A stretch of DNA of 64,000 nucleotides, taken from contig LODT01000022.1 of NCBI GenBank assembly GCA_001606155.1, forward strand, positions 248,001 through 312,000, written 5' to 3'. Shown piece by piece: positions 1-9,589 of the stretch. Positions within the stretch are counted from its first letter, which is position 1; each line of letters opens with the position of its first letter. The notes beneath the pieces were generated by a model. That model did no database searches and was not told where the DNA came from. It worked only from the letters and a program-made list of their open reading frames with translations. This DNA comes from Tieghemostelium lacteum. Taxonomy: Eukaryota > Evosea > Eumycetozoa > Dictyosteliales > Raperosteliaceae. A program made the translations under genes and the position numbers.

Positions 1-1299
1 GATATTCGAACTGTACCTGGATTCTATCCAATAACCTATGCATTACTACACGAACTAAAGACAAGAGACCAATGCTCACCACCACTGACTAAACCAACAC
101 CCAGTATGGAAGCACAGTTTACACTGATTCAGTGTTGTAAACAAGATGTCATTATAGACACTATGGTCAAGGTTATATTCTTGAAGACTTGTGTATTCGA
201 TTTGGCTGCTATTTCTAGTACTTTGGGTCTGGTGGAAGTGTGGTTGAAGGAATTTGGTGTGCTTCCAGAGACTTTTGATATACAATTCTTTTGTGAGGGT
301 ATAGAGTCAATCATAGCTGCTGATCATCACCAAGTACTGTTGAGAGCACTTCAAATGATTTATAACTGTTCTGACTGTTTCCAAGGTAATAACAGAAAGG
401 TTCTGTTCCAGGACTTGTTGTTGAATAAGTATTTTTACCATTTGTTCCTGCACTGGGACCAACCAATTAGAAATGCATATCATCATCTACTGCTATACAG
501 AATGGTGAGAATTAAGAGATCTATTCTCTATGAATCTGGTTTCTCAATTGGAGAATACAGTAAACTTACACATAACAATACAACACCAGTAACCAAACAT
601 ACTCTATCACCTACAAAGTTTATCGAAGGAAAAGGTTCTGATCACAGTTATTCTTCATCTTCACGTCTAACTACCTCCACTACATCCTCAATTAAACCAA
701 AGTCGCCTAGAGGACCTCCACCACCTTCTAATCCTCAACCCATAGCATCTAATAGTCAACACCAGCAACAACAGCTCTCAACATCACCCCCATCTTCAAA
801 TACAACTAAAAAAGTACCTCCACCACTTCCACCTAGAAACTTTTTAAATAGTAGTGGTGGTGCATCTCCAACTGAAAATGGAATTGATGGTCAAGATCAA
901 GAAATATCAGATATTACTGAGGATCTTAATACTACATCTTTAGATGATAAATCACATGAACAACAAACACAGAATAGTGTCAATAGACAAGAACAGACCA
1001 GATCCAAAGTTATTATTCCAGCATCTTTGGAGAAGTTTAGTAAAGATTTTCAGATTGATGTTGAATTGTTTTTAGAGATTGAAATTTACATTAAGAAGGT
1101 ATCAGATCAATTTAGACAACCTGAACTGAAACATCACGAATCTAGATTAAGCCATTATGTAGCATCTTCACTCAGTGAATTTAAGACGTATATTGCACAT
1201 AATAATCAAGTTGATGTAACTCCACCAAAAATCATTCCTCTAATGTTTGCAAATTCACCTCTGAATCTTGCAAATATAAATGCTAATTTTAGAGATTAA
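1..1299 (+). CDS. Large unknown protein, 3' part only (possible DUF1765 type)
   Basis: The frame is open from the first base of the window, so the true start lies upstream and only the last 432 residues are seen. The N-terminal third is helical and well ordered (the HWDQPIRNAYHHLLLYRM stretch at about residue 160 of the visible part). It recalls the DUF1765 region, known from fungi, mycetozoa and entamoebae; this is recollection, not a search. A low-complexity Ser/Thr/Pro/Gln linker follows, with SH3-ligand-like motifs such as PPPLPPRNF, then an acidic segment and a C-terminal block of about 90 residues that looks folded. The proline motifs suggest a scaffold or signalling protein, which is inference. 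No catalytic motif was recognised. The stop is TAA and the next 300 bases are noncoding. Confidence 0.75.
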   Translation, partial: DIRTVPGFYPITYALLHELKTRDQCSPPLTKPTPSMEAQFTLIQCCKQDVIIDTMVKVIFLKTCVFDLAAISSTLGLVEVWLKEFGVLPETFDIQFFCEGIESIIAADHHQVLLRALQMIYNCSDCFQGNNRKVLFQDLLLNKYFYHLFLHWDQPIRNAYHHLLLYRMVRIKRSILYESGFSIGEYSKLTHNNTTPVTKHTLSPTKFIEGKGSDHSYSSSSRLTTSTTSSIKPKSPRGPPPPSNPQPIASNSQHQQQQLSTSPPSSNTTKKVPPPLPPRNFLNSSGGASPTENGIDGQDQEISDITEDLNTTSLDDKSHEQQTQNSVNRQEQTRSKVIIPASLEKFSKDFQIDVELFLEIEIYIKKVSDQFRQPELKHHESRLSHYVASSLSEFKTYIAHNNQVDVTPPKIIPLMFANSPLNLANINANFRD

Positions 1300-1594
1300 T
1301 TTATATATTAAACATAAATCTATTCCCCCTCTCCTCATCCTCTTCTTTCAATTAACTAGTCAATAACCCACAACAATACAATATAAACATTTACCATTAC
1401 ATTAACTACCATTACAATATTAATAATAAACAACACAATTATAATTTGATGTACTTTTTAAAGTAAAACAATAAGATCTGATAAACATAACCCCAATTGA
1501 AAATAAATTTAAATTCATTTCTCTTTCTCTCCATATAATTGTCAACATGTTGAATATTTCTATGCGGTTTTATATTGTATTTTCATTTTTATTG
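1300..1594. other. Convergent intergenic region
   Basis: AT-rich sequence between the end of the upstream gene and the 3' end of the selenoprotein gene on the opposite strand. I see no open frame of note. It presumably holds both 3' ends; an AATAAA on the minus strand lies just past the SECIS element at about 1588-1593. Confidence 0.5.
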
Positions 1595-1667
1595 AGTGTA
1601 TAAGATATCAAGTGTATCAAGACATAATAAATCATGTTTAGTTGATATACTGTCATTACTATTCACT
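1595..1667 (-). promoter_or_regulatory. SECIS element of the SELENOF gene
   Basis: This lies on the minus strand in the 3' UTR, just past the stop codon. Read 5' to 3', helix I pairs AGTG (1667-1664) and following bases with the strand ending CACT at 1595. The 5' quartet ATGAC (1656-1652) faces TTGAT (1611-1607), giving the U.U, G.A, A.G and C.U non-Watson-Crick set typical of SECIS cores. Helix II has about ten pairs: AGT/ACT, one A.C mismatch, then TATCAA/TTGATA. The apical part carries an AAA run on its 5' side (1639-1637) and a mini-stem ACAT/ATGT, as in form II SECIS elements. The folding was done by hand. Confidence 0.85.
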
Positions 1668-1693
1668 TTATAAAAAGTAGGGTCTGTGCTTGT

Positions 1694-2304
1694 TTATAAA
1701 TTATTTTCCTTTAAGTATTCTTCAAGGTTTTCAGTTTTCCAACTATCAATACTTAAGGTTTCTTCTTTTCCTTCATTGTCTTTGAGAACGAGTTTAGGGT
1801 TGGATCCTGATTCATACTATATTAAATAAACATTCTCTACATGTTAATACTCTATAATTATCTATACTAATCAACTAAAATACAAACTCTAACAGATAAT
1901 TTCTTATAATCTCCAGATTTCTTATCAATAAACTCTTTAATGTGAGGAAAAGCACCTAAACGTCATTTGCAAATGACTAATTCAGCACCTATTAAAACCT
2001 TTTTACTGTTTTGTGACTCTTTAGAGCAACATCTTTTACATTCATCTATAAATTCTATTATATTTTAAAGCTGGTTAGTTGATGGATTTAAAAGTTAATA
2101 TACAATGAAAGTCATACCATTGTCACCAACAAATTCCTCAAAGTCAGCACATGTTGAACACAACAATGCCTCTGTATATCCTAAATCGTGGCATGATAAG
2201 GAGCTATCACCACTTTTTGGTGGCGCAACTCCTGTACATACCACTAAACTTATCAGTAGTATAATAAATGAAAAAGGAATTATCTTCCTTCTTTCACTTA
2301 TCAT
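1694..2304 (-). CDS. Selenoprotein F (15-kDa selenoprotein, Sep15), UGA-encoded selenocysteine
   Basis: An ER thioredoxin-like selenoprotein; in animals it binds the glycoprotein-folding sensor UGGT and works in disulfide quality control. Three exons, 2304-2118, 2054-1888 and 1816-1694, join in frame into 158 residues (human 165). Introns are 63 and 71 bp with GT-AG borders. Residues 1-25 form a signal peptide (MISERRK, then a hydrophobic core). The Cys-rich region reads SCHDLGYTEALLCSTC and later CKRCC. An in-frame TGA at 1963-1965 falls exactly where the family has selenocysteine: C-K-U-RLGAFP here, C-G-U-KLGRFP in human. The C-terminal half (YESGSNPKLVLKDNEG, then LSIDSWKTENLEEYL) aligns without gaps. 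A SECIS lies downstream. The longer upstream Met at 2409 would overlap the neighbouring gene, so the inner Met is preferred. Start codons of this gene and the bromodomain gene are 72 bp apart. Confidence 0.92.
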
Positions 2305-2376
2305 CTTTATTGACTCTGTGTGTGGTGTTTTCAAAAAATGAAATAAGAAAAAAAAAAAAAATTCTAAATTTAGAAG

Positions 2377-2733
2377 ATGAAGACACACAACCACTATAAA
2401 TGTCTTCAATTATTACAAAATTTGATGAAAAATAATCAATCATCTCCGTTTTTAGAACCTATTGATTATAAGGCTTTGGGAATTTTAGATTATCCAATTA
2501 TCATTCGTAAACCTATGGATTTAGGTACTGTATTGCAAATGTTAGGTGAAGGTTTATATCGTAAAAAGAAACAGTTTAGAGACGATGTAAAATTAGTTTT
2601 TAGGAATGCTAAAATGTACAACCCACCAAATACAGCAGTGTTTCAAATAGCAGATACATTAGAAACTTTATTCGATCAAATGTATATCGAAATGTTTCCA
2701 ATAATAATAAAAAAGGATGATGTGCAGGGTTAA
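2377..2733 (+). CDS. Single-bromodomain protein
   Basis: The 118 residues are almost entirely one bromodomain, the module that reads acetyl-lysine on histones. Visible landmarks are the ZA loop (SSPFLEP then DYPIIIRKPMDLGTV, residues 22-52) and the conserved Asn of MYNPPN (Asn82), which binds the acetyl group. Helix C with DDVKLVFRNAKMYN is typical of BET/GCN5-like domains. There is no second domain, extra-terminal region or catalytic part, which is unusual for bromodomain proteins. It may be a subunit of a chromatin complex; that is inference. The gene is divergent from SELENOF. Its stop codon overlaps that of the convergent MaoC gene within the shared bases TTAA. The ATG at 2377 follows an A-rich leader and no upstream exon is apparent. 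Confidence 0.88.
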   Translation: MKTHNHYKCLQLLQNLMKNNQSSPFLEPIDYKALGILDYPIIIRKPMDLGTVLQMLGEGLYRKKKQFRDDVKLVFRNAKMYNPPNTAVFQIADTLETLFDQMYIEMFPIIIKKDDVQG

Positions 2734-3221
2734 GAAATGATATCAGGATGATAAACAACAGCAGGTCCTTGAATTGCTATGGTCTCTTGACCTGCATTTT
2801 GTGTGTCGATATTGTAAATTGTGGTTTCTAATTGAATTTTCTTTCCTGTGATACCTAGGACTTTAATCTCAGCTCGAATGGGGTCACCTACATAGATTGG
2901 TTTTTGAAAGTTGTTTACTTGAGATATATAGATACTACCATGACCAGTTAATTGGTCTGCTATAATGGTAGAGAATAAAGATGCTGCTAGAGCACCGTGA
3001 ACTATATTTCTTTTGAATCTAGTTTTACTGGCATAGTCAGGGTCTAAATGAATGGGGTTATTATCACCTGTCAATTTTGCAAATATTTTAACATCATCTG
3101 CTGTGAATGTTCTCTTGAGACTTGATATCTCCCCAATTTTAATTTCTTTAGTTTCATTATTGTAATTATTTTTAATTTTAATTACATTACTTGAAAAATA
3201 TCTTCTAATAATGAAGTTCAT
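2730..3221 (-). CDS. MaoC-type (R)-specific enoyl/hydroxyacyl-thioester hydratase, mitochondrial
   Basis: A hot-dog-fold hydratase of the MaoC/HTD2 type, which removes water from (3R)-hydroxyacyl thioesters, likely in mitochondrial fatty acid synthesis. The hydratase signature runs from LTGDNNPIHLDPDYA (Asp and His as catalytic pair) to KRNIVHGALAASLFS. The C-terminal strands follow with VNNFQKPIYVGDPIRAEIKV. At 163 residues it fits human HTD2 (168). The N-terminus MNFIIRRYFSSNVIK is basic and hydroxylated, as in mitochondrial presequences. The assignment to HTD2 rather than a peroxisomal R-hydratase rests on length and presequence. Intronless; the 3' end overlaps the bromodomain gene by 4 bp. 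Confidence 0.9.
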   Translation of the reverse strand: MNFIIRRYFSSNVIKIKNNYNNETKEIKIGEISSLKRTFTADDVKIFAKLTGDNNPIHLDPDYASKTRFKRNIVHGALAASLFSTIIADQLTGHGSIYISQVNNFQKPIYVGDPIRAEIKVLGITGKKIQLETTIYNIDTQNAGQETIAIQGPAVVYHPDIIS

Positions 3222-3451
3222 GTCATCACACCAGATGTTAACACCAAAAAACGATTTGATTAACTTTTTTTAATTTTTCCAAACAGTTTAATTTTAGAAA
3301 TGTAGGAATTATTTCTAAAAACATTAATGATATCATGATCTTAACTTTGAAATAAAACTATCCGAATTCTGACTGGAAAAGTTATTGTAACCTAATATCA
3401 GATATTTATACAAAAATTTTAAATTTTTAAATTAGTTTTAAAACTTTAAAG

Positions 3452-5194
3452 ATGGTAGTGCCCAACTATGTAATAATTAATATTTTAGATTTAATAGTTA
3501 GTCAATTTAAAGAATTAGAATATATCCTTGAGTTTTTTAAAAAATTCACATTGATATCGAGTCAATGGAATAAAGAGATAATACCAAAATTAAATTTTGA
3601 TAGAATAGAATTTGGTGTGGATCAATCGAATGACTCTATTAAGAAATGGGTTCAATTTACAGAGAAATATCATATAGAGTATACAGTAGTTCTATCAACA
3701 GAGTTACAGAGTGAGCTCTTTGAAAAGGTAAAAAATCAGGTTGTAGAAGCTACCTTTTCTTCCATGCCTGTATATCAAAAGTTTAAACCATCTAAATTAT
3801 TAAAAGTTATAAACTTTACATTTAGCTCAACAAAGAATATATATTTTAATCCACTGGATAATGTCACTTTTAATTTATGTTTAGATGGTGACCTATTTGA
3901 TGATGGTGGGTTGGCAATACTTAATCAAGATAAACATCATGCTGTACTGGTACAAGACTATTTTACAACCCTTTCCTTAAAAAGTGTCGTAATCAATGAG
4001 AATATTTCAATACCTGTTAAACGTAATCTACAAGATCTCACTCTAAAGTCATCAAATCTCAGTGAACCAATATTAAAGAATCTCTTGGAAAACTCACCTA
4101 ATCTAAAGAGATTAAAGATTGATGGCTGTTCATTCTACCCAAAAATAGAATCATTTGATTGTGTACTAGAGGCTATTGTCAGAGCTAATTTGAGTTGGGA
4201 TACGCTGGAGATCATTTATCATTCACCAGTCAATATACAAGCTATCATTGACTTTATCAATCAGATTAAGGTTAGATCTCTAACTCTAATATTTTCTAAT
4301 ATTTCCTATACATCATCTCAACAACCTCAGACTTTTCTCATCACCAATACAAACATTCAATCATTTTATTTCCTACCTTTGGAGAGACTAAAGTTCCCTC
4401 ATGTCAAGCCCTTCCATCTCCTAGATAAATGGCAAGACAGATCCAATTTCAGGTCCATTCAAATCTTTAAATCTGTTGATTGTTCAAAGTATTTAAATGA
4501 AATGGTTCATTTAAAATCTTTAGAATCTAGAGAATCTAATAGCTCTAATATCGATCCAAAGCAACAAGAATACATCAACAATGTGATTATAGCCAATAAA
4601 CCATCGCTAAAAGAGATTACAATTGAATCTTTATGCTTCCAAGATGGTCCTAAAGTTAACTTTTTGAAAATTCAGTCAAGTGTACTCTTACAAAACTCCT
4701 ATATCAGAGTATTAAATATTACCTCTGCAACACTATCCAATTGTGTAGACTTGATAAACAGTAATCATCCATCCCTTACTCATCTAACTATTCGTAATCT
4801 CATTCAATCACCAAATATAGACATGCCATCACTAGTCACACCTATAGGACAAAATCACACTCTGCAATCGTTAGTAATCTCTAGTGGTTACTGTGATAAT
4901 ATAGACCATCGTAATAGTAAAAATGCAAATTATACTACCCTTCCATTTTACATTCAGATTCTGGAAGTGAATAAAACCATTTCCAAATTACAAATGCCTT
5001 GGGTATTAGATTCAGTTAATAAAGATGACAAAATAATATCAGATGGACTCACTCACGACCTAGATAAAGTACTCCTAAAGAACAATACAATTAAACAAAT
5101 CTACATTTCCAAATACATCACCAATCAATATCTAAAATCTAACATCAACAAAATCCTCAAAAAGTATTTTGTAAACAATATAAAGTTAAAGTAA
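3452..5194 (+). CDS. F-box-like/LRR family protein, copy 1
   Basis: First of ten intact members of one family in this window; 580 residues, one exon. The shared plan is an N-terminal block of about 45 residues of the form LPxxIxxxILxY...F...TLIS..WN..IIPKL, which reads like a divergent F-box. Next comes a short W..L..RY.I.Y.V segment (residues 65-85), then roughly 400 residues of irregular leucine-rich repeats with recurring phrases such as NSPNLKRLKIDG, NTNIQSFYF, WQDRSNFRSIQIF and NHPSLTHLTI. F-box/LRR proteins usually present substrates to SCF ubiquitin ligases, so an adaptor role is inferred. In this copy the N-terminal Trp is kept (SSQWNKEIIPKL). No signal peptide or membrane span is seen. 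Confidence 0.88.
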   Translation: MVVPNYVIINILDLIVSQFKELEYILEFFKKFTLISSQWNKEIIPKLNFDRIEFGVDQSNDSIKKWVQFTEKYHIEYTVVLSTELQSELFEKVKNQVVEATFSSMPVYQKFKPSKLLKVINFTFSSTKNIYFNPLDNVTFNLCLDGDLFDDGGLAILNQDKHHAVLVQDYFTTLSLKSVVINENISIPVKRNLQDLTLKSSNLSEPILKNLLENSPNLKRLKIDGCSFYPKIESFDCVLEAIVRANLSWDTLEIIYHSPVNIQAIIDFINQIKVRSLTLIFSNISYTSSQQPQTFLITNTNIQSFYFLPLERLKFPHVKPFHLLDKWQDRSNFRSIQIFKSVDCSKYLNEMVHLKSLESRESNSSNIDPKQQEYINNVIIANKPSLKEITIESLCFQDGPKVNFLKIQSSVLLQNSYIRVLNITSATLSNCVDLINSNHPSLTHLTIRNLIQSPNIDMPSLVTPIGQNHTLQSLVISSGYCDNIDHRNSKNANYTTLPFYIQILEVNKTISKLQMPWVLDSVNKDDKIISDGLTHDLDKVLLKNNTIKQIYISKYITNQYLKSNINKILKKYFVNNIKLK

Positions 5195-5349
5195 GATATG
5201 GTAGAGTGGTGTATATCATTTCAAATGAAATTGATCTTCCAATATTGGGTAAATGATGTTTTTATTGTCAAATTCATAAAATAAAAACATTATGTTTAAG
5301 TGACAGGTGAAATGACAGTCTTAGATAATGAATCCACCTTTGACAACAT
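5195..5349. other. 3' flank of F-box-like copy 1
   Basis: AT-rich sequence with a short inverted repeat (ATTTCAAATGAAAT near 5219). No coding signal was seen. Confidence 0.4.
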
Positions 5350-5523
5350 CTATAGATGGTAGTTAAGTAATATTAGTATTAATCTTTTTCTTCTTAATTC
5401 ATTAGAATACATACTGATATTGTCTACAATTGGATTGATTTTAATGTTGGAAGCAAAATTGATACCAGAGACATTGTTGATATTACCACCACCAATTTTC
5501 TTTACAGGGACTTTAATAACCAT
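5350..5523 (-). CDS. Possible small protein, 57 residues
   Basis: An ATG-started frame on the minus strand beginning MVIKVPVKKIGGGN and continuing with Asn/Ile/Ser-rich sequence (NNVSGINFASNIKINPIVDN), ending in a basic/Leu stretch. Base composition is clearly less AT-rich than the flanks, which supports coding. Dictyostelids have several families of very short Gly/Ser/Asn-rich proteins, and this could belong to such a family, but I do not recognise it. It has no signal peptide. It may also be the 3' exon or relic of a longer gene. Confidence 0.35.
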   Translation of the reverse strand: MVIKVPVKKIGGGNINNVSGINFASNIKINPIVDNISMYSNELRRKRLILILLNYHL

Positions 5524-6944
5524 TTTGAATTTATTATTTTTTTAATATTGAGACTATTTATGAATAAAAATAAATATTTTTAATTATTATATAGTTTAAA
5601 AGTCAGAAACTTTAAAATTTTATCACAGATTTTTATTCAAGATGACATGGCCTAAGATTTAGATATTTTTATGTTCTGAGTTCTTAACAAATACTCTTTT
5701 TTTATGATAAGATCCCTTCAATTCTGTTGAATTGTTGTTTCACATTTCACCTGATATCACTTTTAAAAATATTCGGGACAGTTGAATACAAGATATTTAT
5801 TCTTTGTTTGATGAAATTGATCCTTAAAGACTTACACCAATTTTTGATTCATTGAAATTGAATAAGTACGTACAATCACTTATTTTCATCCACTTTCAAA
5901 ATTTAAATTAAACAATAAATGTCTAATAGTTTTTATTTGAAAAGATATGAGTTTTTTTTCTAGTGAAGAATTATCAATTTAAGTATAATCATTCTAATTT
6001 AGAATTGTTGTGACAGGAATTTAAAGATTATACAGGGTAATTTGATAAAGAAAAATATGTGATATAATTGTTAATTTCAAATGGGAATGATATTAATCTA
6101 ATGGCAAAAAATACAATAATGCAAAATATGTAGAGTCTGTGAAATTAGAATCTTCTTTAGATCCTATAAATGAGAATAACTGAATCTATAGTAAAGTAAA
6201 TTTACTTTTTGATGGCCATCAAATCTTTATAGTGAATCTACTAGATAATTATAAATAATTTATTTTAATTTGTATTTCTTTTTTTTAGAATCTTACAAAT
6301 GCAATTTTCTGAATCTGCAATGATGAAACCAAAATCTCGGACATGATAAGGGTCTATTGGATTATTTGGGAGAGATTATAGGTTAAAGAGGATTTGTAGA
6401 GTCTAATGATAGTACAGGAAAAGTTGAACCTTATAGAGTCAATGATGAGTTAATATATTTAAAAAACTAATTAAATTTAATATGTTTTAAATTAAACATA
6501 TGAAACCCAAGGTGGAAACATATAGGGTATTTCAACCTATGTAACTGACAAACCTGGGTGTTACAAGTATTGTAATTTTAATTTTTAACACCCTATATTC
6601 TTCTCAAAAAAAATATTAATCTTATAAACATTAAAAAAAATAGCAACATGAAATTTTAAACCTAAAAAATAATCTGGCAGCATACACCAATAATACCCCA
6701 TTCAAATACAATAAAAATTATCATATTTAAATACACCATATCAAATTTCGAATATGAGATAGAATTTTTATCTTCAGATAATTTGCTATATACTATATAT
6801 TAGGAATAGTCTTTATTAATTCAAAGTTACTATGAATTTACAAACTATTTAACTAGAAAATTTAATATTTCAATTATATTCATATTTACATTATTAAAAT
6901 CATATTCTAATAATTAATTATATTTTAAATAATCTTTTATAAAA
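5524..6944. other. Long AT-rich gene-poor stretch with decayed remnants
   Basis: No frame longer than a few dozen codons. At 6180-6222 the sequence TGAATCTATA...AATTTACTTTTTGAT..CCAT closely resembles the 3' flank of the small secreted gene at 7169-7204, suggesting a decayed duplicate of that gene. A perfect inverted repeat, ATATGTTT with AAACATAT, lies at about 6480-6502. Nothing else could be assigned. Confidence 0.4.
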
Positions 6945-7166
6945 ATGAAATCTACTTTAATATTCCTATTAGTTTTAATTGCTTTAATAGGTTTCACAAA
7001 GGCTCAAAATGATGAAAATAACCCCTGTTATAAGGCTTACTATAAAAAAGTAGATGAAATTGAAAAGTTTTTTCAAAGTGAAGAATACCCCAAAGATCAT
7101 GAACAATACACTAATGATAGATATTTCGCTGCGCTGGATTTAGATGTTTGTTTGAGACAGAAATAA
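6945..7166 (+). CDS. Small secreted protein (type with two cysteines)
   Basis: 73 residues. A clear signal peptide (MKSTLIFLLVLIALIGFTKAQ) is followed by a charged mature part of about 52 residues with two Cys (NPCYKAYY and LDVCLRQK) that could form one disulfide. A related gene lies on the opposite strand at 19016-19258, with the same leader pattern (LVLIALITFTMAQ), a Cys near the mature N-terminus and a Cys near the end. Both have an ATAAAAATGAAATC-like start context. The function is unknown; small secreted peptides are common in dictyostelids as signals or defence products, but nothing here decides this. Confidence 0.75.
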   Translation: MKSTLIFLLVLIALIGFTKAQNDENNPCYKAYYKKVDEIEKFFQSEEYPKDHEQYTNDRYFAALDLDVCLRQK

Positions 7167-7746
7167 ATTGAATCTATAAATTTACATTTTGATAATGCCA
7201 TATAATAACAAATATTATTATTACTCTAACTCTTAACATTATTATATTGAGCTTACAAATACAAAAAAATTTAGAAAAACATAGATCATATCTATCTTCT
7301 TTTGGTGACATTCTTAGAAACAAAAATTTATCATTATTTTAATTTATTTTTTTTTTATTCTTCTCTTTCGTTGCTTAAATCATTTTATTTATTAATTTTA
7401 TTAGTTGATACACGCATGTTTTATAAATACATATTAATTTATAAATATTATTTAAAAATTTTTTAAAATGATTTAATAAATACTAATGGTAGATATAGGA
7501 TGTAGTCTAAGTTATATTTAGGATAGTATTATTAGTTCTATATTGTTATCTCTTGAACTATATGTCATACACAACAATAATAACCTATATAAATATTTAT
7601 TATATAAGATTATTAAGAGATTCAATATCTCTTAGAATACTTCTATAAGACTCTATTAGATATCGATTAGGAATTTAATCAGGAAATGATTAGGAATTTA
7701 ATCATTTCTAAAAATTTTTGAAAAATTTATCATTGAGACACCTTCA
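7167..7746. other. Intergenic region
   Basis: AT-rich with homopolymer T and A runs and direct repeats of TAGGAATTTAATCA just before the next gene (about 7668-7702). It presumably contains the 3' end of the secreted-protein gene and the promoter of the F-box-like gene. No coding signal was seen. Confidence 0.4.
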
Positions 7747-9459
7747 ATGTCAATTCCAAATTATTTTATACAATCAATATTAGAATACTCTATTAATCAA
7801 AATGTAAAATTAAACTATTTAATAGGATTTATAAGGAAATGGACTATGATATCTAAACAATGGAACAGAGAGATCATTCACAAATTAAGAATAAAGAAAC
7901 CAATTCATTTATCTAGATTCACTAAATCTGATAAAATATTGAAATGGATTGAGTTATCAAATAGATATCAGATTATATATCAAGTAGATTTAGGGGATAA
8001 AGTTAGTAGTACATGGTTATCAATGATTGCAGATAGAGTAACTGTAATTACAAATTTTGGTATAAAAGACGAAGATTATTTAAGACAGTTCTCGAATATA
8101 CAGTTAGTTACATTTAAAATGTCAAGTGAAACTCAGTTGAATACTTTGAAGTCTGGGTATAAAGGTAATGGAGTTGAATATCAATTTAGTTTTGCTACTT
8201 TGGACTATATATTCTCAAATTTGGTTATTGAGGATAACAATCTATTGGAGGCAATGTTCAACAAGAACAATTTCACTTCCATTTCATTGTACAAGTTCAC
8301 GATATTTCCAAAACAAAAGTTTAGCTATCAAGGCATGAGTTTATTAAACTCTTTGGATCTAAAGTTTATAGGAATCGAACAAAATATACTTGTTGAATTA
8401 GTTGAGAAATCCCCTAATCTCAAGAGACTGATTTTGGTAAATGTATCTATACATAGAAAATCATCTATTGAACCCATATTAGACTCTATAGCACTAAGTA
8501 ATCATAAATATTTGGAATATCTATTTATAAAAAGTGAGTTAATTTCACCATATAATAAGATATTACCAATCATCAATAGAACAACAGCTAAAGATGTATA
8601 TATAAACATTCCTCTATCTATTTCTCAGGTGTCTGATGTTACGACGTCAACCATCTCCAATACCAGTATACAATCATTTAGCTTCCGCAACAATCCAATG
8701 AAAACTGAAGATAAAACATTGGATGATTTCAGTTTGATTCAGGTGTGGAAAGATCTGTCATCATTAACATCAGTTACCATTCACAGTGATGTAGAATATA
8801 TACATTATATCAAACAAATGAAGAATCTAAAAACACTGAGAATTATTGATTCTGTGATAACAAAAACTCCAACCACAGATCTGTTACTTCAACTGGATAT
8901 TGGATCTCTAGTAGATTTAACTATTGTAAACAAAGAAATATTATCAATTTCCAAAGGTTTACAAGATAATCATCATCTAAGAGTTATTTCAATACATAAA
9001 GTTGAAATAGAAGATACCATTACAATTCTGAAAAGTAATCATCCAACACTCATTGATATCACCATCAAAGAATTGATTGCAATTGGTAGAGATCTAATTC
9101 TACTATTTTTACAAGCACTACAGAATAATCAAACTATCAGACATTGTAGGATACCTTTTATAGATTTTACTAAACTCAATATTTTAGACTTGTTAAACTA
9201 CAACTATTATTCATTTATAATTGATATTATAGGTGTGAACAGAACATTACTGTCATTGGAATTACCACACCACAAAAGCTCTACACCAATAACCCAACTT
9301 CAACTGAACAACTTTGAACAGTCACTCTCTAGCAATCCTGTATTTCAACAATTACATATACCAAAAACTTTGAAATCTGATCAAAAATCAATTTTAAAAA
9401 ATATATTAAACAAATTCTCAATTCAATATCTAAATAAATCAGAAATTTTAATTATGTGA
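7747..9459 (+). CDS. F-box-like/LRR family protein, copy 2 (subtype A)
   Basis: 570 residues, one exon. The F-box-like block is MSIPNYFIQSILEYSIN ... MISKQWNREIIHKL. The second segment reads WIELSNRYQIIYQVDL, closest in this window to copy 4 (WVELAERYQLEYQVDL), so these two are grouped here as subtype A. LRR landmarks are KSPNLKRLILVNVSI (about residue 220), NTSIQSFSFRNN, LIQVWKDLSSLTSVTIH and SNHPTLIDITIKELI. The gene is 130 bp upstream of copy 3 in the same orientation. The frame is intact, which argues for selection, but function is inferred only from the F-box-like N-terminus. Confidence 0.87.
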   Translation: MSIPNYFIQSILEYSINQNVKLNYLIGFIRKWTMISKQWNREIIHKLRIKKPIHLSRFTKSDKILKWIELSNRYQIIYQVDLGDKVSSTWLSMIADRVTVITNFGIKDEDYLRQFSNIQLVTFKMSSETQLNTLKSGYKGNGVEYQFSFATLDYIFSNLVIEDNNLLEAMFNKNNFTSISLYKFTIFPKQKFSYQGMSLLNSLDLKFIGIEQNILVELVEKSPNLKRLILVNVSIHRKSSIEPILDSIALSNHKYLEYLFIKSELISPYNKILPIINRTTAKDVYINIPLSISQVSDVTTSTISNTSIQSFSFRNNPMKTEDKTLDDFSLIQVWKDLSSLTSVTIHSDVEYIHYIKQMKNLKTLRIIDSVITKTPTTDLLLQLDIGSLVDLTIVNKEILSISKGLQDNHHLRVISIHKVEIEDTITILKSNHPTLIDITIKELIAIGRDLILLFLQALQNNQTIRHCRIPFIDFTKLNILDLLNYNYYSFIIDIIGVNRTLLSLELPHHKSSTPITQLQLNNFEQSLSSNPVFQQLHIPKTLKSDQKSILKNILNKFSIQYLNKSEILIM

Positions 9460-9589
9460 TGTCATTCATTTCAAGTTACAATAAATTTTATTCCTGATTT
9501 TATAAGATCAATAAAACTTATTCCTTTGTCCTTTCGTTTTTTTCATCTGTTTTAAAATTTTAAAATTTTTTTTATTCGATTTTTATATA

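Noticed and set aside
2105-2341. Plus-strand 78-codon frame opposite the first SELENOF exon
   Set aside because: It is a shadow; the minus strand shows the conserved SELENOF cysteine-rich sequence and signal peptide.
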